From the NCBI RefSeq assembly GCF_015832195.1, contig NC_052018.1, positions 55,179,666 to 55,243,665 of the forward strand: a stretch of DNA of 64,000 nt, in the 5' to 3' direction. The DNA is from Motacilla alba alba. Its lineage: Eukaryota; Chordata; Aves; Passeriformes; Motacillidae. The notes beneath the pieces are model-generated. The model was given only the letters and a program-made list of their open reading frames with translations. It made no database searches and was not told the DNA's origin. The position numbers and the translations under genes were made by a program. Below are positions 12,161-23,900 of the stretch, piece after piece (position 1 is the stretch's first letter; the number at the start of each line of letters is the position of its first letter).

Positions 12161-14969
12161 GAACAGCATTTAGCAGGAGACCTTCTCTCTGGCTCAAAAA
12201 TCTTCTCAGCTGCAGGTCTTTGACCACTGTCTATCCTAATTTAATAGAGCAGTTGTTGTACTTCTAGGGATGAAATAAAAGTGGATTTCAAAACTGTTTA
12301 TATGACTCAGAGTATAAGTTTGTATGGAGCTGCTGGATACCCATTGCTAAAATCCTTATGCTTTTTTTTTTTCAAATTTCTGCTCTCAACTGACTATCTA
12401 TTTTAAAAGCCTTGTTTCTTCCCATTCTGGTTTGTGTTGAATCTTGTTTACTTCAAGATGTCAAAAATCAAGGAGAGGTAAGGGGATATCTAGCTTAAAT
12501 TGTAAGACAACATTTAACTTGTGAAAGGACATTTAATCTTCTTTAAATCACCCTCTAGCTGCAGTGGATGTTGCAGTACCTACACTATTGCTTTGCTCTG
12601 GATTCCTCCCAGATTGATAAGCACTGCTTTTAATATCACTACAAGTACCACTGCATTAACCTTTCAGGTCTTCAAGAAACCACTCAGGTGTTTACTCCAA
12701 TACTGTATTCTTCCTCCTCCCCCTTCCTTTTGGCTTTTTTTTTGTGAACATCCTACAATTTTCCCACCACAGGTACCAAAGTATTCTTCCTGATAATAGG
12801 CTTGATTGTGCGTACCACTTAGATATGGTTGGCAGATTAGGTATTGAAATTGTGTTTGCTAGAGAGATTACACTGAGAAGAGCATAACGAATGTCTGCTC
12901 GGTTAGCATTAAAGTATGCAAGCATCTTATAGTCTGCTTCCCAACAAATCCTGCCAATATGTTGTCATCACATCAGGATTTTATAGTTTAAAGGAGTATA
13001 GGCATTTTTTTCTAAAATCAAATAGAGGCATTTTTATATAGCTTAGAGAGACAGGAAATCACTGTCAAGCAATTACTTCCTATTGCTAAAGGACTTTCCA
13101 TATTTTTCTTCTACTGTTGCCAGCTATCTAACCACTACTGTGTCAACAGTTATCAAATTTCCAGTAATATATGCCAAACTAAGACTGAAAGGAGGAACAA
13201 TTATGCCATTTTTCAATTATACAGGAAATATTAAGTTATCAGTTTGTTATTATCTATAGTTTTTTTTTTTTTTTGGAGACCAGGAAAACAACCAAAAAAT
13301 AAGTAATCATTTGCAAAAATTATTTTCTTTCTGAACTTATTAAAAGGGGCAGGCATGTTGGGGAGTAAAATTAATAGATTTTGAAGCAAGTAGTTATAAA
13401 GAACTAATTAATTTTTCCTGACAAAGAGGCATCTTGATGCTAAGCTCAGAATCTGAGACTTGCAACATGTGCCTTGAAACTCTACCTTGCTCTTGTGTCT
13501 TGGATCTCTGCTTGGTTATGTGCCATCCCTTGCTGCAAACTGTTCAGTCCACACAGTTTGATATGCCCATAAATGCTATGGGATTTCTGACTTCATTTTA
13601 GGCATTAATCCCAGAAGTAATAAAACAGGTTTGAGATATACCTCCAGTTTTATTTGTTCCTTTCATTAAGGACTTCTTGCATTTTGGTAACATTTTAGAT
13701 ACATTCTGAATGCTAAATAAAACTACTCATAAGGATATTTCAGAAACCACCATAATTGCTAATTTTTCAATGATTTCCAGACTAGTTTACAATGCGACAC
13801 TCATACAACAATGACAGAGAAGTCCTTAGAGCAGGAGCTGAGAAGCAGCTTAAATTATCTGCTATACGGCAGAGTCCAGTGTAACACTGAGCAGCAATGG
13901 TCGTACACAAACAGCTTCAGACTTTCCTAGGGCTCCTGGTCTTCTTCATGGTTACAGAAATTTTGCTGCGGATTAGAGGCAATGCAACAGGTGGTTGCCA
14001 CAACCACCAACCACTGGTTTTTATTGCAATGCAAGGGTCAAGACTCAGCCAACCCGGAGCTGGTTATCACTGGCAATCTCACAAGATGATGCTCCTCTGC
14101 CTGCAAGCCCAGTCTGTCCCCCTGCTGTGAGAGCAGCAAGGGCCTCCCAACTCTGGCTGGCGCAAGTGGATAGTCCAATCATGCAACATGGTGCAATTTA
14201 CAACCCCCTGTCACTGACACAGCTGCTAAATGGGCCACAGCCACCTCACACACAGGGGCTAGATGAGAGAACTTGGTGTTTGCTCAGGTCTTTCCAAAAA
14301 CAGATGTTTGATGGAGATTTTCTCGAGGTGAAAAATGCAAGGAGAAAACATCACAAGCTGTGACATGCACTACAACAATGCAGCAGCATGGAAAACTTCC
14401 TGTGTTTACCTTTTTCTCCTAGTACATAATTTATGTTTGTTTATCTTTGCTGCAGCCACTAAAAGCTGAACAGCAATGTAAAATTGATAATCTCTGATGA
14501 CTCCTTTCACAGATAAGGCCTGCAAACGTGAAGCTGGTGTTACTGCTATTCTCCCTTGACATTTGGTTGTGAAACATGATTCAATTACTGCTGGAACCAG
14601 CAGCTGCCCTCACTTCCTCAAAAGCTTCCTTGGTCTCTGTCGAAATGGTTGCAGCCAATTTTTGGAATTTGGATTTGCAACCTCAGTAATCTCTGTTAAT
14701 TTGTTGCACAATGATGTCTTTTGTCACAGTTAAAATGGTATTGACTGCTATTTAACAACCTCACCCCAAAGAGACCAAGCAGATGCAGATTTTTGAAGGT
14801 CTAATATTGGGAATGTTTTGCCTCTTTCCCCAGTATTCAATAGATTTATTCAGATACATTTGACATATTCAGCGCCAAAACTTAGTCCTTTTTGGTTTTC
14901 CAGACTCTCTTGTCTAGAGCACTTGGATATCTTGTCAGTCAGCTGAAACGAGCTAACTTCTCACAGTTA

Positions 14970-15009
14970 GGTTAATTATTTTCCATGCTGGTTAATTATT
15001 TTCCATGCC
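14970..15009 (+). repeat. Two tandem copies of a 20-bp unit
   Basis: GGTTAATTATTTTCCATGC plus one variable base occurs twice head to tail, 14970-14989 and 14990-15009. The copies differ only at the last base, so the duplication is recent. Confidence 0.9.
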
Positions 15010-15360
15010 TAGCCTGAAGTACCTTGACTATTTGTATTGTCACAGAAAGAAATGACAAAATTTATGCTGTTTTATGAATATTTGTACATGGAAGACTCAG
15101 TGTTAAAGAATAGTTAATGGTTAATGAATGAATTAACTCAGAAGTTAGCTCCAGCTGCAGAATATCCTTTCTTTCTATGAAAAAGAAAGATACCTTTTTG
15201 TCTGCAATGTAGTTATACATAATTGTCATTGAAGCATTGTTATACAGTATGTGCTATTCAAATTTTTGAGTGGGTGACACTTTGGAGAAGAAAGATTTCT
15301 ATTTGACCTAAAATTAATCAAAAAATATAATACCCCAAAACCCGAAACTTTTAATGTCTC

Positions 15361-15368
<8 letters not shown>

Positions 15369-15412
<44 letters not shown>

Positions 15413-15422
15413 GAGAGAGAGA
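15369..15422 (+). repeat. Poly-T tract followed by (AG)n
   Basis: About 41 consecutive T followed by six AG dinucleotides. On the minus strand this is (CT)n then a long poly-A. No recognisable retroposon body adjoins it, so I call it a simple repeat. Long homopolymers are prone to sequencing and assembly error. Confidence 0.9.
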
Positions 15423-16639
15423 AAGCATTAACTTTCTTGCTAGTGTGACTGGAAATGAAAAAAGAAAAGATTTAAACTTAAACATATGATTGCAAAAAAA
15501 AAATAAAAATGAGTGTCCTGCTGCCACTTGTGCTAATTATTAAAGCCCCATTCACTGAAAAAACCAGAAACCTAAACAATTTGACTATGTCAGTTTTTAT
15601 GAGAGTTTTAAAATTATTGTGCAACCAGTATTCATTTTGCAACTTTCACATGCCAAAATCCTTGAATGTATAATAGGCTGTCTGCTCAGCTGGACAGCTG
15701 TTTGAAAAGCCACATTAGTGGAATAAAGGAGATTTTTAATGTAGGCTCCAGGGCTTAGCTCTCACAGTTTCTGTTGCCTTTCTCTTTCCTTTGTGACCAA
15801 GTGAAACATTAGTGTGGAAATTCTCAAGACTGCACCTATGGTACCTCATTAGATGACAACAGGCATGTGGGAGCAGCCCTGCAGTGACCCCCAGCATCCT
15901 GCGAGCTGTAGCAGCACTACAGACCAGCAGTAATGTACATGCTACATCTTGGCAATTATTTTTAATGGGAAATTGTACTGACAGCTTGTTCTTGTGACTC
16001 AACTGAAATAGAAAGCAGAGCAACAACATTTCAACAGGGATCAAGATCACTTCCAAAGGAAATTTTCATTTCACTGTAGCTATTTTTTAGAAAATGTGGA
16101 TTTTTGTCGGAAACTATGCAAGGGCCACTCCTTTTTCTGAGTACATTGACAGTTCAAATAAATCTGATGTAGACTCCTGAAGCCCTAGGAAATCAAACCC
16201 ACCATCCCATTAGAACTGAAAGACTAAGCCTAATGTCAACATATGTAACTATATATCGTAAAAAAACTTAAAAAAATATGGAGAATGAGATCCTTTTAAT
16301 AATTTTAAGCATAGGCATACTTTGCAAGTCTTGATGCTACTCAACCCTCACAGATCTATTGCAGAAAGGAGGAATGACCCACATCTGGAACCAGCCCAGG
16401 GTTGTACCTACATACGTGGGGTGAACTGCCTTTCCCCGTGGACAGTAAGGGGGGTACAAACACCTCTCTCTTGCCAAACAAGCAGGGCTGAATTTAGTGG
16501 GAATGATTGGGAAGTGAAATCTGGGAGCCAGAGGGTGCCAGTCCCAATAAAAGGCCCTGAAGGGCATCAAACATGGATTTCACCCCAACAACACCAGCCC
16601 TCTGAGCAGGGCCTGGCTTGGGGGCAATGAGTCCAAAGT

Positions 16640-17040
16640 CACAGAATCAGAGAATATGCTGAGCCAGAAGGGACCCACAAGGATTATCAAGGGATTATCA
16701 AGTCCAACTCCTGACCCGGCACAGGACCATCCTCAACAGTCACAACACGTGCCTGAGGGCATTGTCCAAGTACTTCTCGAGCTCTGTCAGGCTTGGTGCT
16801 GTGAGCACTTCCCTGGGGAGCCTGTTCCAGTGCCAAATCACCCTCTGCCTGAAGAACCTTTACCTGATATCCAATCTAAACCTCCCCTGATATAACTTCA
16901 GGCCATTTCCTCGAGTCCTGCCGCTGGTCACCACAGAGATCAGTGCCTGCCTCTCCTCCTCACGAGGAAGTTGTAAACTGGGATGACGTCTCCCCTCGGT
17001 CCCCTCTTCTCCCAGCCGAAAAGACCAAATCACCCCAAAG
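16640..17040 (-). mobile_element. CR1 LINE fragment abutting the ENPP1 CpG island
   Basis: Reverse-orientation CR1. The + strand begins with the 'cacagaatcagagaat' terminal motif and continues through 'aagtccaactcctgac' and 'ggcttggtgctgtgagcac'. The minus strand encodes the hallmark CR1 C-terminal stretch GRFRLDI near 16870-16895. The element is 5'-truncated. Its upstream end merges into GC-rich promoter DNA near 17040, so the right boundary is approximate. It lies roughly 700 bases upstream of the ENPP1 start codon. Confidence 0.85.
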
Positions 17041-17697
17041 GAGTCGCAGTGTCCCCCGGGCGGGCGATGACGCCGCCTGCTGCGCTGCTCCCCCGGCGTG
17101 CGGGCTCCCGGCTGGCCCGCTGCCCCGCGTTGCGGAGGTTTCCGTGGGCATCCCGCAGGCACTTACGGGCGGGAGGGGAAAACCTCCGCGGGAAGGGGCG
17201 AAGAACTGCATGCATGGACGGAGGGAAACACGGAGGGAAGGCGACCAGCAGCCGGCGGCGCTCTGGGTGCAAACGCGCACCGGGGGCTGGCTGCCTGCCT
17301 CTGGCAGCACCGGGAGCGGGAGCGGGACCGCCGCCCCCTCGCACACCTGTGCCACTGCCGCCGGGCGGCTTCGGGGAAAGCCGCGCCACCGCCTCCGCCC
17401 GGGGACCGGCCAGCGGAAACTTTCTCCGCGCCCCCTCGTAAACACGGCCCGGCGCCCTCCCCCGGACGCTATTTCGGAGCAGCGCCGTGTCCTCCGGCCC
17501 CGCACCGCCTCCCTGCCCGGCCCTGCCCGCGGGGAGGGCGGCCGCGGCCCGCCCTCACCTGCGGGGAGAGGTCGGAAAGCGGGGGGCGGCCGAGCCGGGG
17601 TGACCGAGCGAGGCGGGCAGGGAAGGACGGGAACATCCCGCTCCCTCCTGCACGCCGCTGCCGGCGGGGGAGCGGGGGCCGCCGGTGTCCGCGTTCC

Positions 17698-17736
17698 GGG
17701 CGGGGCGGGACCGGGCGGGCCGCCGGGCTATTAATA
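17698..17736 (+). promoter_or_regulatory. Likely ENPP1 core promoter: GC box and TATA-like element
   Basis: A consensus GC box (GGGCGGGGC, 17698-17706, an Sp1-type site) lies just upstream of the AT island TATTAATA (17729-17736), the only such stretch in the local GC-rich sequence. If this works as a TATA element, transcription would start about 25-30 bases downstream, near 17760, leaving a 5' UTR of only about 15-20 bases. The start site is inferred. CpG-island promoters often have several dispersed starts. Confidence 0.5.
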
Positions 17737-17775
17737 GCCGTGTCCGGGCGGGCGGAGGGCAGAGCTGCGGGGACC

Positions 17776-17961
17776 ATGCAGGGGAACGGGCAGCAAGCGG
17801 GGAAGGGCCGTGAGGACCACCTGGACGGGGTAGGGGCGGCTGATGGCGGGCTGCAGACTGCGGCTGTGCCCATGCTGCCGACCATGGAGGTGGCCGAGGA
17901 GCCGGAGAAGCCTCCGGGTGGCAAGAGCAAGGATCCCAACACCTACAAAGTGCTCTCCCTG
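17776..17961 (+). CDS. ENPP1: ENPP1 exon 1: cytosolic tail
   Basis: Codons 1-62, ending in phase 0 at a GTAAGC donor. The end of the exon ([10 protein letters not shown]) matches mammalian ENPP1 exactly, while the first 35 residues are divergent and rich in Gly and Ala. A second in-frame ATG at codon 37 (MEVAEEPEK) aligns with the alternative downstream start used in older human numbering (MDVGEEP). The human dileucine sorting motif is not kept; see findings. The reading frame stays open for some 226 codons upstream, but without any in-frame ATG. Confidence 0.95.
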
Positions 17962-20900
17962 GTAAGCCGGGGCGCCACGGGGCCGGGCGGGCGGAGCTGG
18001 GTCTCACCTCGCCAGCGGGAGCGTGGGGAGCGGTGCGGCTGGCGCAGGTGTTTCTCCCGTCTCCAAGCTTCGGAAGATGAGAGACGAGCCGGTGGCGGGA
18101 CCTCAGAAGCCTCTCGGAGGTTTTGGAAGAGGGTGACTGCCTTCGGCCAGCACGGGCTCCACGAGATGCTTGGGGCAGCAGCGCTACGGGCCGGCTCCGC
18201 TTCGGGAGTCAGAGGAGCGTGGCCCTTGCGTATAGACAGCGACCTGCCTCAGAGAGGGATTCGTAACTCGTGATGTATTTTACTCTTTTGACGGTCCTCA
18301 GCATTGAATCTTCCAAAATTCTTTTGTGGTGTCAATGGTTGTCTCGTCTTCCGTCGTGTGGTTTTAGCTGTTTGCTGTAAGGGGGACACCAGGGAAGACA
18401 GAACCCGGTTAAAATAGGAAAATATGGCTGGAAAAGCTAAAAAGAGCTCAAGAGCCAAAAGGACAGAGGAAGTGTAAAGACTTGCCTTTCTCTGAATTCG
18501 AGCTACCGTGGGTTGAAAGTTTGTCTCCAAGTGCTGCTGGGAGGCACTTTTGGCCCTTGTTCAGAAGCCCCAGCAGCCAAAGCCATTGTTAGCAGGTAGG
18601 TCACTTTCCAGTTTTAGCCATGCTGCTGTATTATAATTATCCTCCCTATAGAGATGTGAAAATAAGACCTTCCAAACTGCCTGGAGTAATCATTATGAGG
18701 CTAAATTCATTATCAAGGTGAAGTAATTGTGGTGTTCTTGGAAGGAAGCTTTAGTGGAACTGCAGCAGACGTCACTACATATGTACGCATAAGTAGTCCT
18801 CTTTCAATACATTGAAGCATAAATGTTAAGGTGCCTATCCAAATTTACTGATATCTTTGCAATCTGGCTACCTTTTCAAATTATTCATCCACCCATATAA
18901 TTGTGACTACAGGTTGATCATACTTTCTGACATAGTGGGAGGTAAATTATGTTTCTAAGTTTGTCAGAATGTTGTAACAAAAATATGAAAATACATGCAG
19001 AGGTCTATGGAAGCTTCCATGCAGAAGCTTTTTTTGCAACTTTTCTGATGAAATATCCCCATAAGTAAAGGTTAGTAGCTCGTTTCATTACTTTGTTGCC
19101 TTCTGGGGAGATTGAGGTTGTGCCATAAAAGCCACTGCAGTTGGATGGTGAAAACGGCTCATCTCTTTATGGGTTAGAAATTAGATACAAGTAGTGGGAA
19201 ATAGTGGAATAGATACAATAGTGGGAAATATTCAAAACCTAGTATTGCTGTCCTGAGCTTTTTAGGCTCTAATGCAACAAAATTATTAGAGATGCTCAGC
19301 CACTTAGAGACTGGAGTTGAGCACAAGTTAGTGTTTGCAGTTACTTATTCTTCTGAATTAAGTTCTTATTTTCCAAATGCCATTCATTGAGAACTGGCAA
19401 AAATTTCCTCCTGTGCTCATGAAAGTGTCAGAGTGAAACATGTAATCTATATGAAAATAATTAAAAAATTCTAAATATTTAATGCCATACACAATTTTTT
19501 GTGGGTGGCTGCAAACACAGAGATAATGTAAGGTATTTGGTGAGAACTTAGAAAACTTTCTAAATACTGCAGGTGATACTGGATTGAGTAAAACAAGAAT
19601 GTATTTAACTTAAACATGTCAGAAAGGGGCAAACTGGAGTTGGAAATGCTAGTTTGTTCTTTCTCAGAAACCAATGTATTTATAAAGCATTGATGATATC
19701 CAAATGTACTAAAAAAAGTGAGCAGACTTACCTGCTTGGTCTTTGTAGTTTTATAGTAATGTGAAACTATTAAAGTGTCCAGATGTAGGTAAATCTCATT
19801 TGCTTGCATTTATCCTAGCTGTATGTGCTATTGCTTCCTTTATTTATGTAGATAAAAAAATCCTACAAATGACTGCTTTCAACTGAGCTTATGTTGAAGT
19901 TCTCTAAGAACTCATTAATGCATTTCTGCTGATTAAGGAATACTTGAATTACTCTTCTTATTTGTCTGGAAAGCTGAGACTGGACTGCATTCCACTCTTC
20001 CTTCACAAGTGCCTGCCACCTGCAGATGTCTGAACACAACCTCAACATTCCCAGCTCTTGTCCACAAGCCGACCTTACCCTATCACAGAGCAGCTGCTGC
20101 TGCTGCAGAGGGAGGATTCCACAAGTAGTGGAATTTACTAACCCATAGTGCTTCCCTAAGCAGCTAAAACCACCTTTTTATTTACTGTCTTGCCAGTTTT
20201 CTGAGCTCAAACTTCTGTCCCTCAAAGCCCAATGAACTGTCTGTCTGTAGTCTCTCCAGGCTGTTGTGTGAGTGAGCAGTATGCTGCTGCCCAAGAGCAG
20301 CATAACATTTGCTTATGTTTGAGGTTTTCCCACTTGCCAGGAACTCAGGCATTGCATTTTGGTCTGATTCATTCATTCCATTAAAATAAATTTTTCCATG
20401 CCAGTCTAACAGCTGAAATATTGAGAGAAATAAAGTAATAATGTAAGAGAATGTTTCTTTTCAACAGCTTCAGACTTTTTGTCAGAACTGGAAAACTCAT
20501 TTAAACTGACACTTTCGTTAGAAAAATTCTTAAGGAGTTTTGCAGCTTGAGAATCCATAAGTAGAAAAAAAATTCCAGGTAAGGTCCAGACTGAGACATT
20601 GAAAGTGTGTTAGTCTCATCTAAAGAGTAACTCAAGCATTTCAGATTGCATAAAAGATAGTAAATCATCAAGTTAAAAAAATGCTGTGGAATGCACTTAA
20701 TATTTTCACAGTCTGTAAGGTTTTTTTTTCCTTTTTTTTCATTAAGGCTGTCCAGTCCTTTGTATTTATTTCTTTTTTTAAGGCACATCCCAAAAACTAG
20801 CCAACTTCTAACATTGGGCAAGAGATTGAACTGAAAACCTCTTCAGGTCTCTTCTAGCCTTATCATATCATAGAATGGTTTGGGTCTGAAGAGATCCTTA

Positions 20901-23900
20901 AAGATTAGCCAGTTTCAACCCCTCTATCATGGGCAGGGATACCTACACTAGACCAGGTTGCTCCAAGCTCATCTATTCTGGCCTTGGACACTTGCAGGGA
21001 TAGAGTATCCACAGATTCTCTGGGCAGTCTTTTCAAGTGTCTTGCCATCCTTACAATAAGTAATTTCTTCTTAATATCTAATATAAACATACCTTCTTTC
21101 AGTTTAAGGACATGCCCCCTTGTCCTTTCACTACATGCTCTGTAACAAGTCTCTCTCCAGCTTTTTCATTGGCCCCCTCAGGTACTGGAAGGTGCTCTAA
21201 GGTCTTCTCAGGGCTTTCTCTTCTTCAGATTGAATAGCCCCAACTCTCTCCACCTATCTTCACTGAAGAGGTGGTCTACCTCTCTGTGTATCTTTGTGGC
21301 CCTCCTCTGGACTTGCTTCAAGAAGTCTTAAAAATTCCTTTTATGCTGAGAGTGCCAGAGCTGGATGTAGCACTCTAGGTGGGGTCTCACAGGGGCAGAG
21401 TAGAGGGGCAGAATCCCCTCCCTTGACCTGCTGGTCACACTTCTGTGGATACAGCCCAGGATGCTGTTGGCCTTCTGGGCTGTGAGTGCACCCTGACAGC
21501 CCATGTCTAGCTTTTCATCTACCAGCACCCACAAGTCCTTCTCTGCAGGGCTGTTATTAGTGAGTCCTTCTCTCACTAAGGGAGATTGCCCTTACACAGG
21601 TGTAGCACCTTGCACTTGTTGAACTTCATTAAGTTCTCGTGGTCCCACTTCTCAAGCTTGTCCAGGTCTCTCTGGGTGTCATCCCATTCTTCTGTTATGT
21701 CAACTGCACTGCTTAGTTTTGTGCCATCTTCTGACCAGTTGGGGGTGCTGGGTCTCATTGAGCTTCTCATCCACTAACAGCCCCAAGTCTTTCTCCTCAG
21801 GGCTGCTGTCAAACCATTCTCTGCCCTGCCTGTGCTGGCACTGGGACCACACACTTGGCCTTTGCGCAGTCCCGCCTCTCAAGCTTGCCCGGGCCCCCCT
21901 GGATGGCAATCTCTTCCTTCCAGCCTGTTAACTGCACCACACAGCTTGGTGTCATTGGCAAACTTGCTAAGGATGCCTTGCTCCTGCTGCCCATGTCACT
22001 GACAAAATGTCCAGCAGTGCTGGTCCCTATGCTGACTCTGAGGAAGGCCACTCCTCACTGGTTTCCACTGGCACATCAAGCCCCTAAGCATAGTTCACGA
22101 GTGTGACCATCCAGCCAATTCCATGTCCCTCTGTCAAATCCGTGACTCTCCAGTGCAGAGACCAGGATGTCATACAGAACATGCCAAATGCTTTGCACAA
22201 GTCCAGGTAGATGATTTTGGTCTTTATTCCCTCCTCCACCACTGCTGTAATCCTATTTTAGAAGGCCACCAAATTTGTCAGGTGCAATTGGCCCTTAGTG
22301 AAGCCACAATAGCTATCACCTTCTTATTTTCCATGTGTGTTAGCATAATTTTCAGGAACATCTACTCCATGATTCTATAAACCTGGCTTCAGTCATCCAT
22401 TGGTTGCTATGTTAAGCTTTTATGAATCATAAACCTCTATTTATCATAAATAAATGAGACAATCTCTGCCCAGGAGAGAATTTCTGTTGCCAGTTCATAT
22501 TTGCCATTGCTGCAGTCAGCAAAGAGTCTAACTGTAGAAAAAAGATCTATTGGATGTCAAGATATTCTGTATGAGTCCTGAAAGGTTTTCACCACTTCAT
22601 TTGAAAATAGCTCAAAGCTACTGACTTTGGGCTCAGGCAGGGAAAGATGAGTGTGCTACGTCAGGATTTTGGAGACAACAGTAGGTTTGTCTGGTTTTGT
22701 TGTTTGGTTCTTTTTTTCCCCCTCCATAGATGAAGATGTGGGAACAACCTTCTCTTACTATTGTTGGGAATATTGTATTCCTGATTGGTTGTTTTCATGC
22801 TTGTGGTTTTCTTTCTAAAGATGTTTGAAGGTACCCAAACATTTGTATAAATTAGTACTTTAAAACAAAATTCATAATGCGTATCCATATTCTTTTTCCA
22901 TAAAAAAGGCAGAATATGTATTTAATTACACAAACCTTGTGATTTGGCCTGTGGTTATTGACTTCAGCTGACTGCAGTTTGAGTGTTTTTATAGGTATCA
23001 GTCAGTTCTCAAGCACTGGAGTGAAGGATGCTGTTGTCTGAATCGGAGAGGCCTGGGTGCCATGTTCAGTCTTTAATCTATTTTTGGCCCTCAGCATATC
23101 ATTCCATTTCAGACTCTTTTTTTTAAAATTATTTTGCTTTATATGGCTTGTAATCTTTTCTTTATTTTTCAGCAGGGAAAGGTGATCCTTGCTGAAATTA
23201 CTTTCTTCCATGACAGTGCTGGACTGAGCTTAGATGGGACTTCTGAGCTCCAAGAAACACCACCCAGCTCAACAGTAATATTTGAGTGACTGTTGAGTGA
23301 TTTAAATTTTTTTGGCATTAAACATCTCTTGGTGAAATATGAAGTAAAGAATGATGGTGACAAGATTGCCATACTTTTAATAGACTGAAGCACTTTCAGT
23401 TTCGATATATTAAAAGGGTTCTTGGCTGATCTTCAATAACTTAATAATTTGTAGGAAAAACTCTTCCAATGTTGGGAAACAAGGATGCTTTACAGCTGTC
23501 TTCTGCCAATGTTACAGCTCTCCAGCTTCCATGGTGACTTGGTTTTAAGTCTGAACACATGGTGTTTGACAAAACCTTTTTTTTATTGAGCTTGCTGTTG
23601 ATGTTGCTTAAATGCATTAATTAGAATAAAATATGTAACTATACATACAAAAAATAAAGACATTGTTATCCAATTTAAGCCATCAAAAGAAAGTTTGGGG
23701 ATTGAATTTAAAAATAATTATAGCTGAATGTTTCTCTATAGTCTACTCATTTTTTAGGGAAGACTTTGCAAATAGTTCTCATTATACACAGGGAAACGTA
23801 AACCCAAAATTTCTTTATTGCCCTTCAAGTGGGGATTTTCATGCTGGGTATTGAAGACAAAAATCATAATCTTGCTCTTATACAATAAAAAAAAATTAGA

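Larger units (their letters stand above)
9578..16639. other. Intergenic DNA between the LTR and the promoter CR1
   Basis: AT-rich, no recognisable gene. It holds the second copy of the 65-bp repeat, short tandem duplications, a possible degraded CR1 (about 12048-12160), and a 41-base T run followed by an AG microsatellite. The segment around 13897-14363 has overlapping open frames of 77 and 122 codons but no recognisable protein. Confidence 0.6.
17041..18240. promoter_or_regulatory. CpG island over ENPP1 promoter and exon 1
   Basis: A sharp rise in G+C and CpG density compared with flanking AT-rich DNA, spanning the 5' flank, exon 1 and the first ~280 bases of intron 1. Such islands mark vertebrate gene promoters. 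Long open frames in several frames here are by-products of high GC. Exact limits need a windowed calculation. Confidence 0.9.

Noticed and set aside
16943..17734. Several long open frames (up to 263 codons, plus 391 codons in the exon 1 frame) on both strands of the CpG island
   Set aside because: High GC removes stop codons in all frames. The peptides are Pro/Arg/Gly-rich with no domain. Only the in-frame part from 17776 is supported as coding.
21294..22380. Many open frames of 60-85 codons on both strands
   Set aside because: All fall within the compound CR1. The minus-strand ones are broken CR1 polymerase pieces and the plus-strand ones are their shadows.
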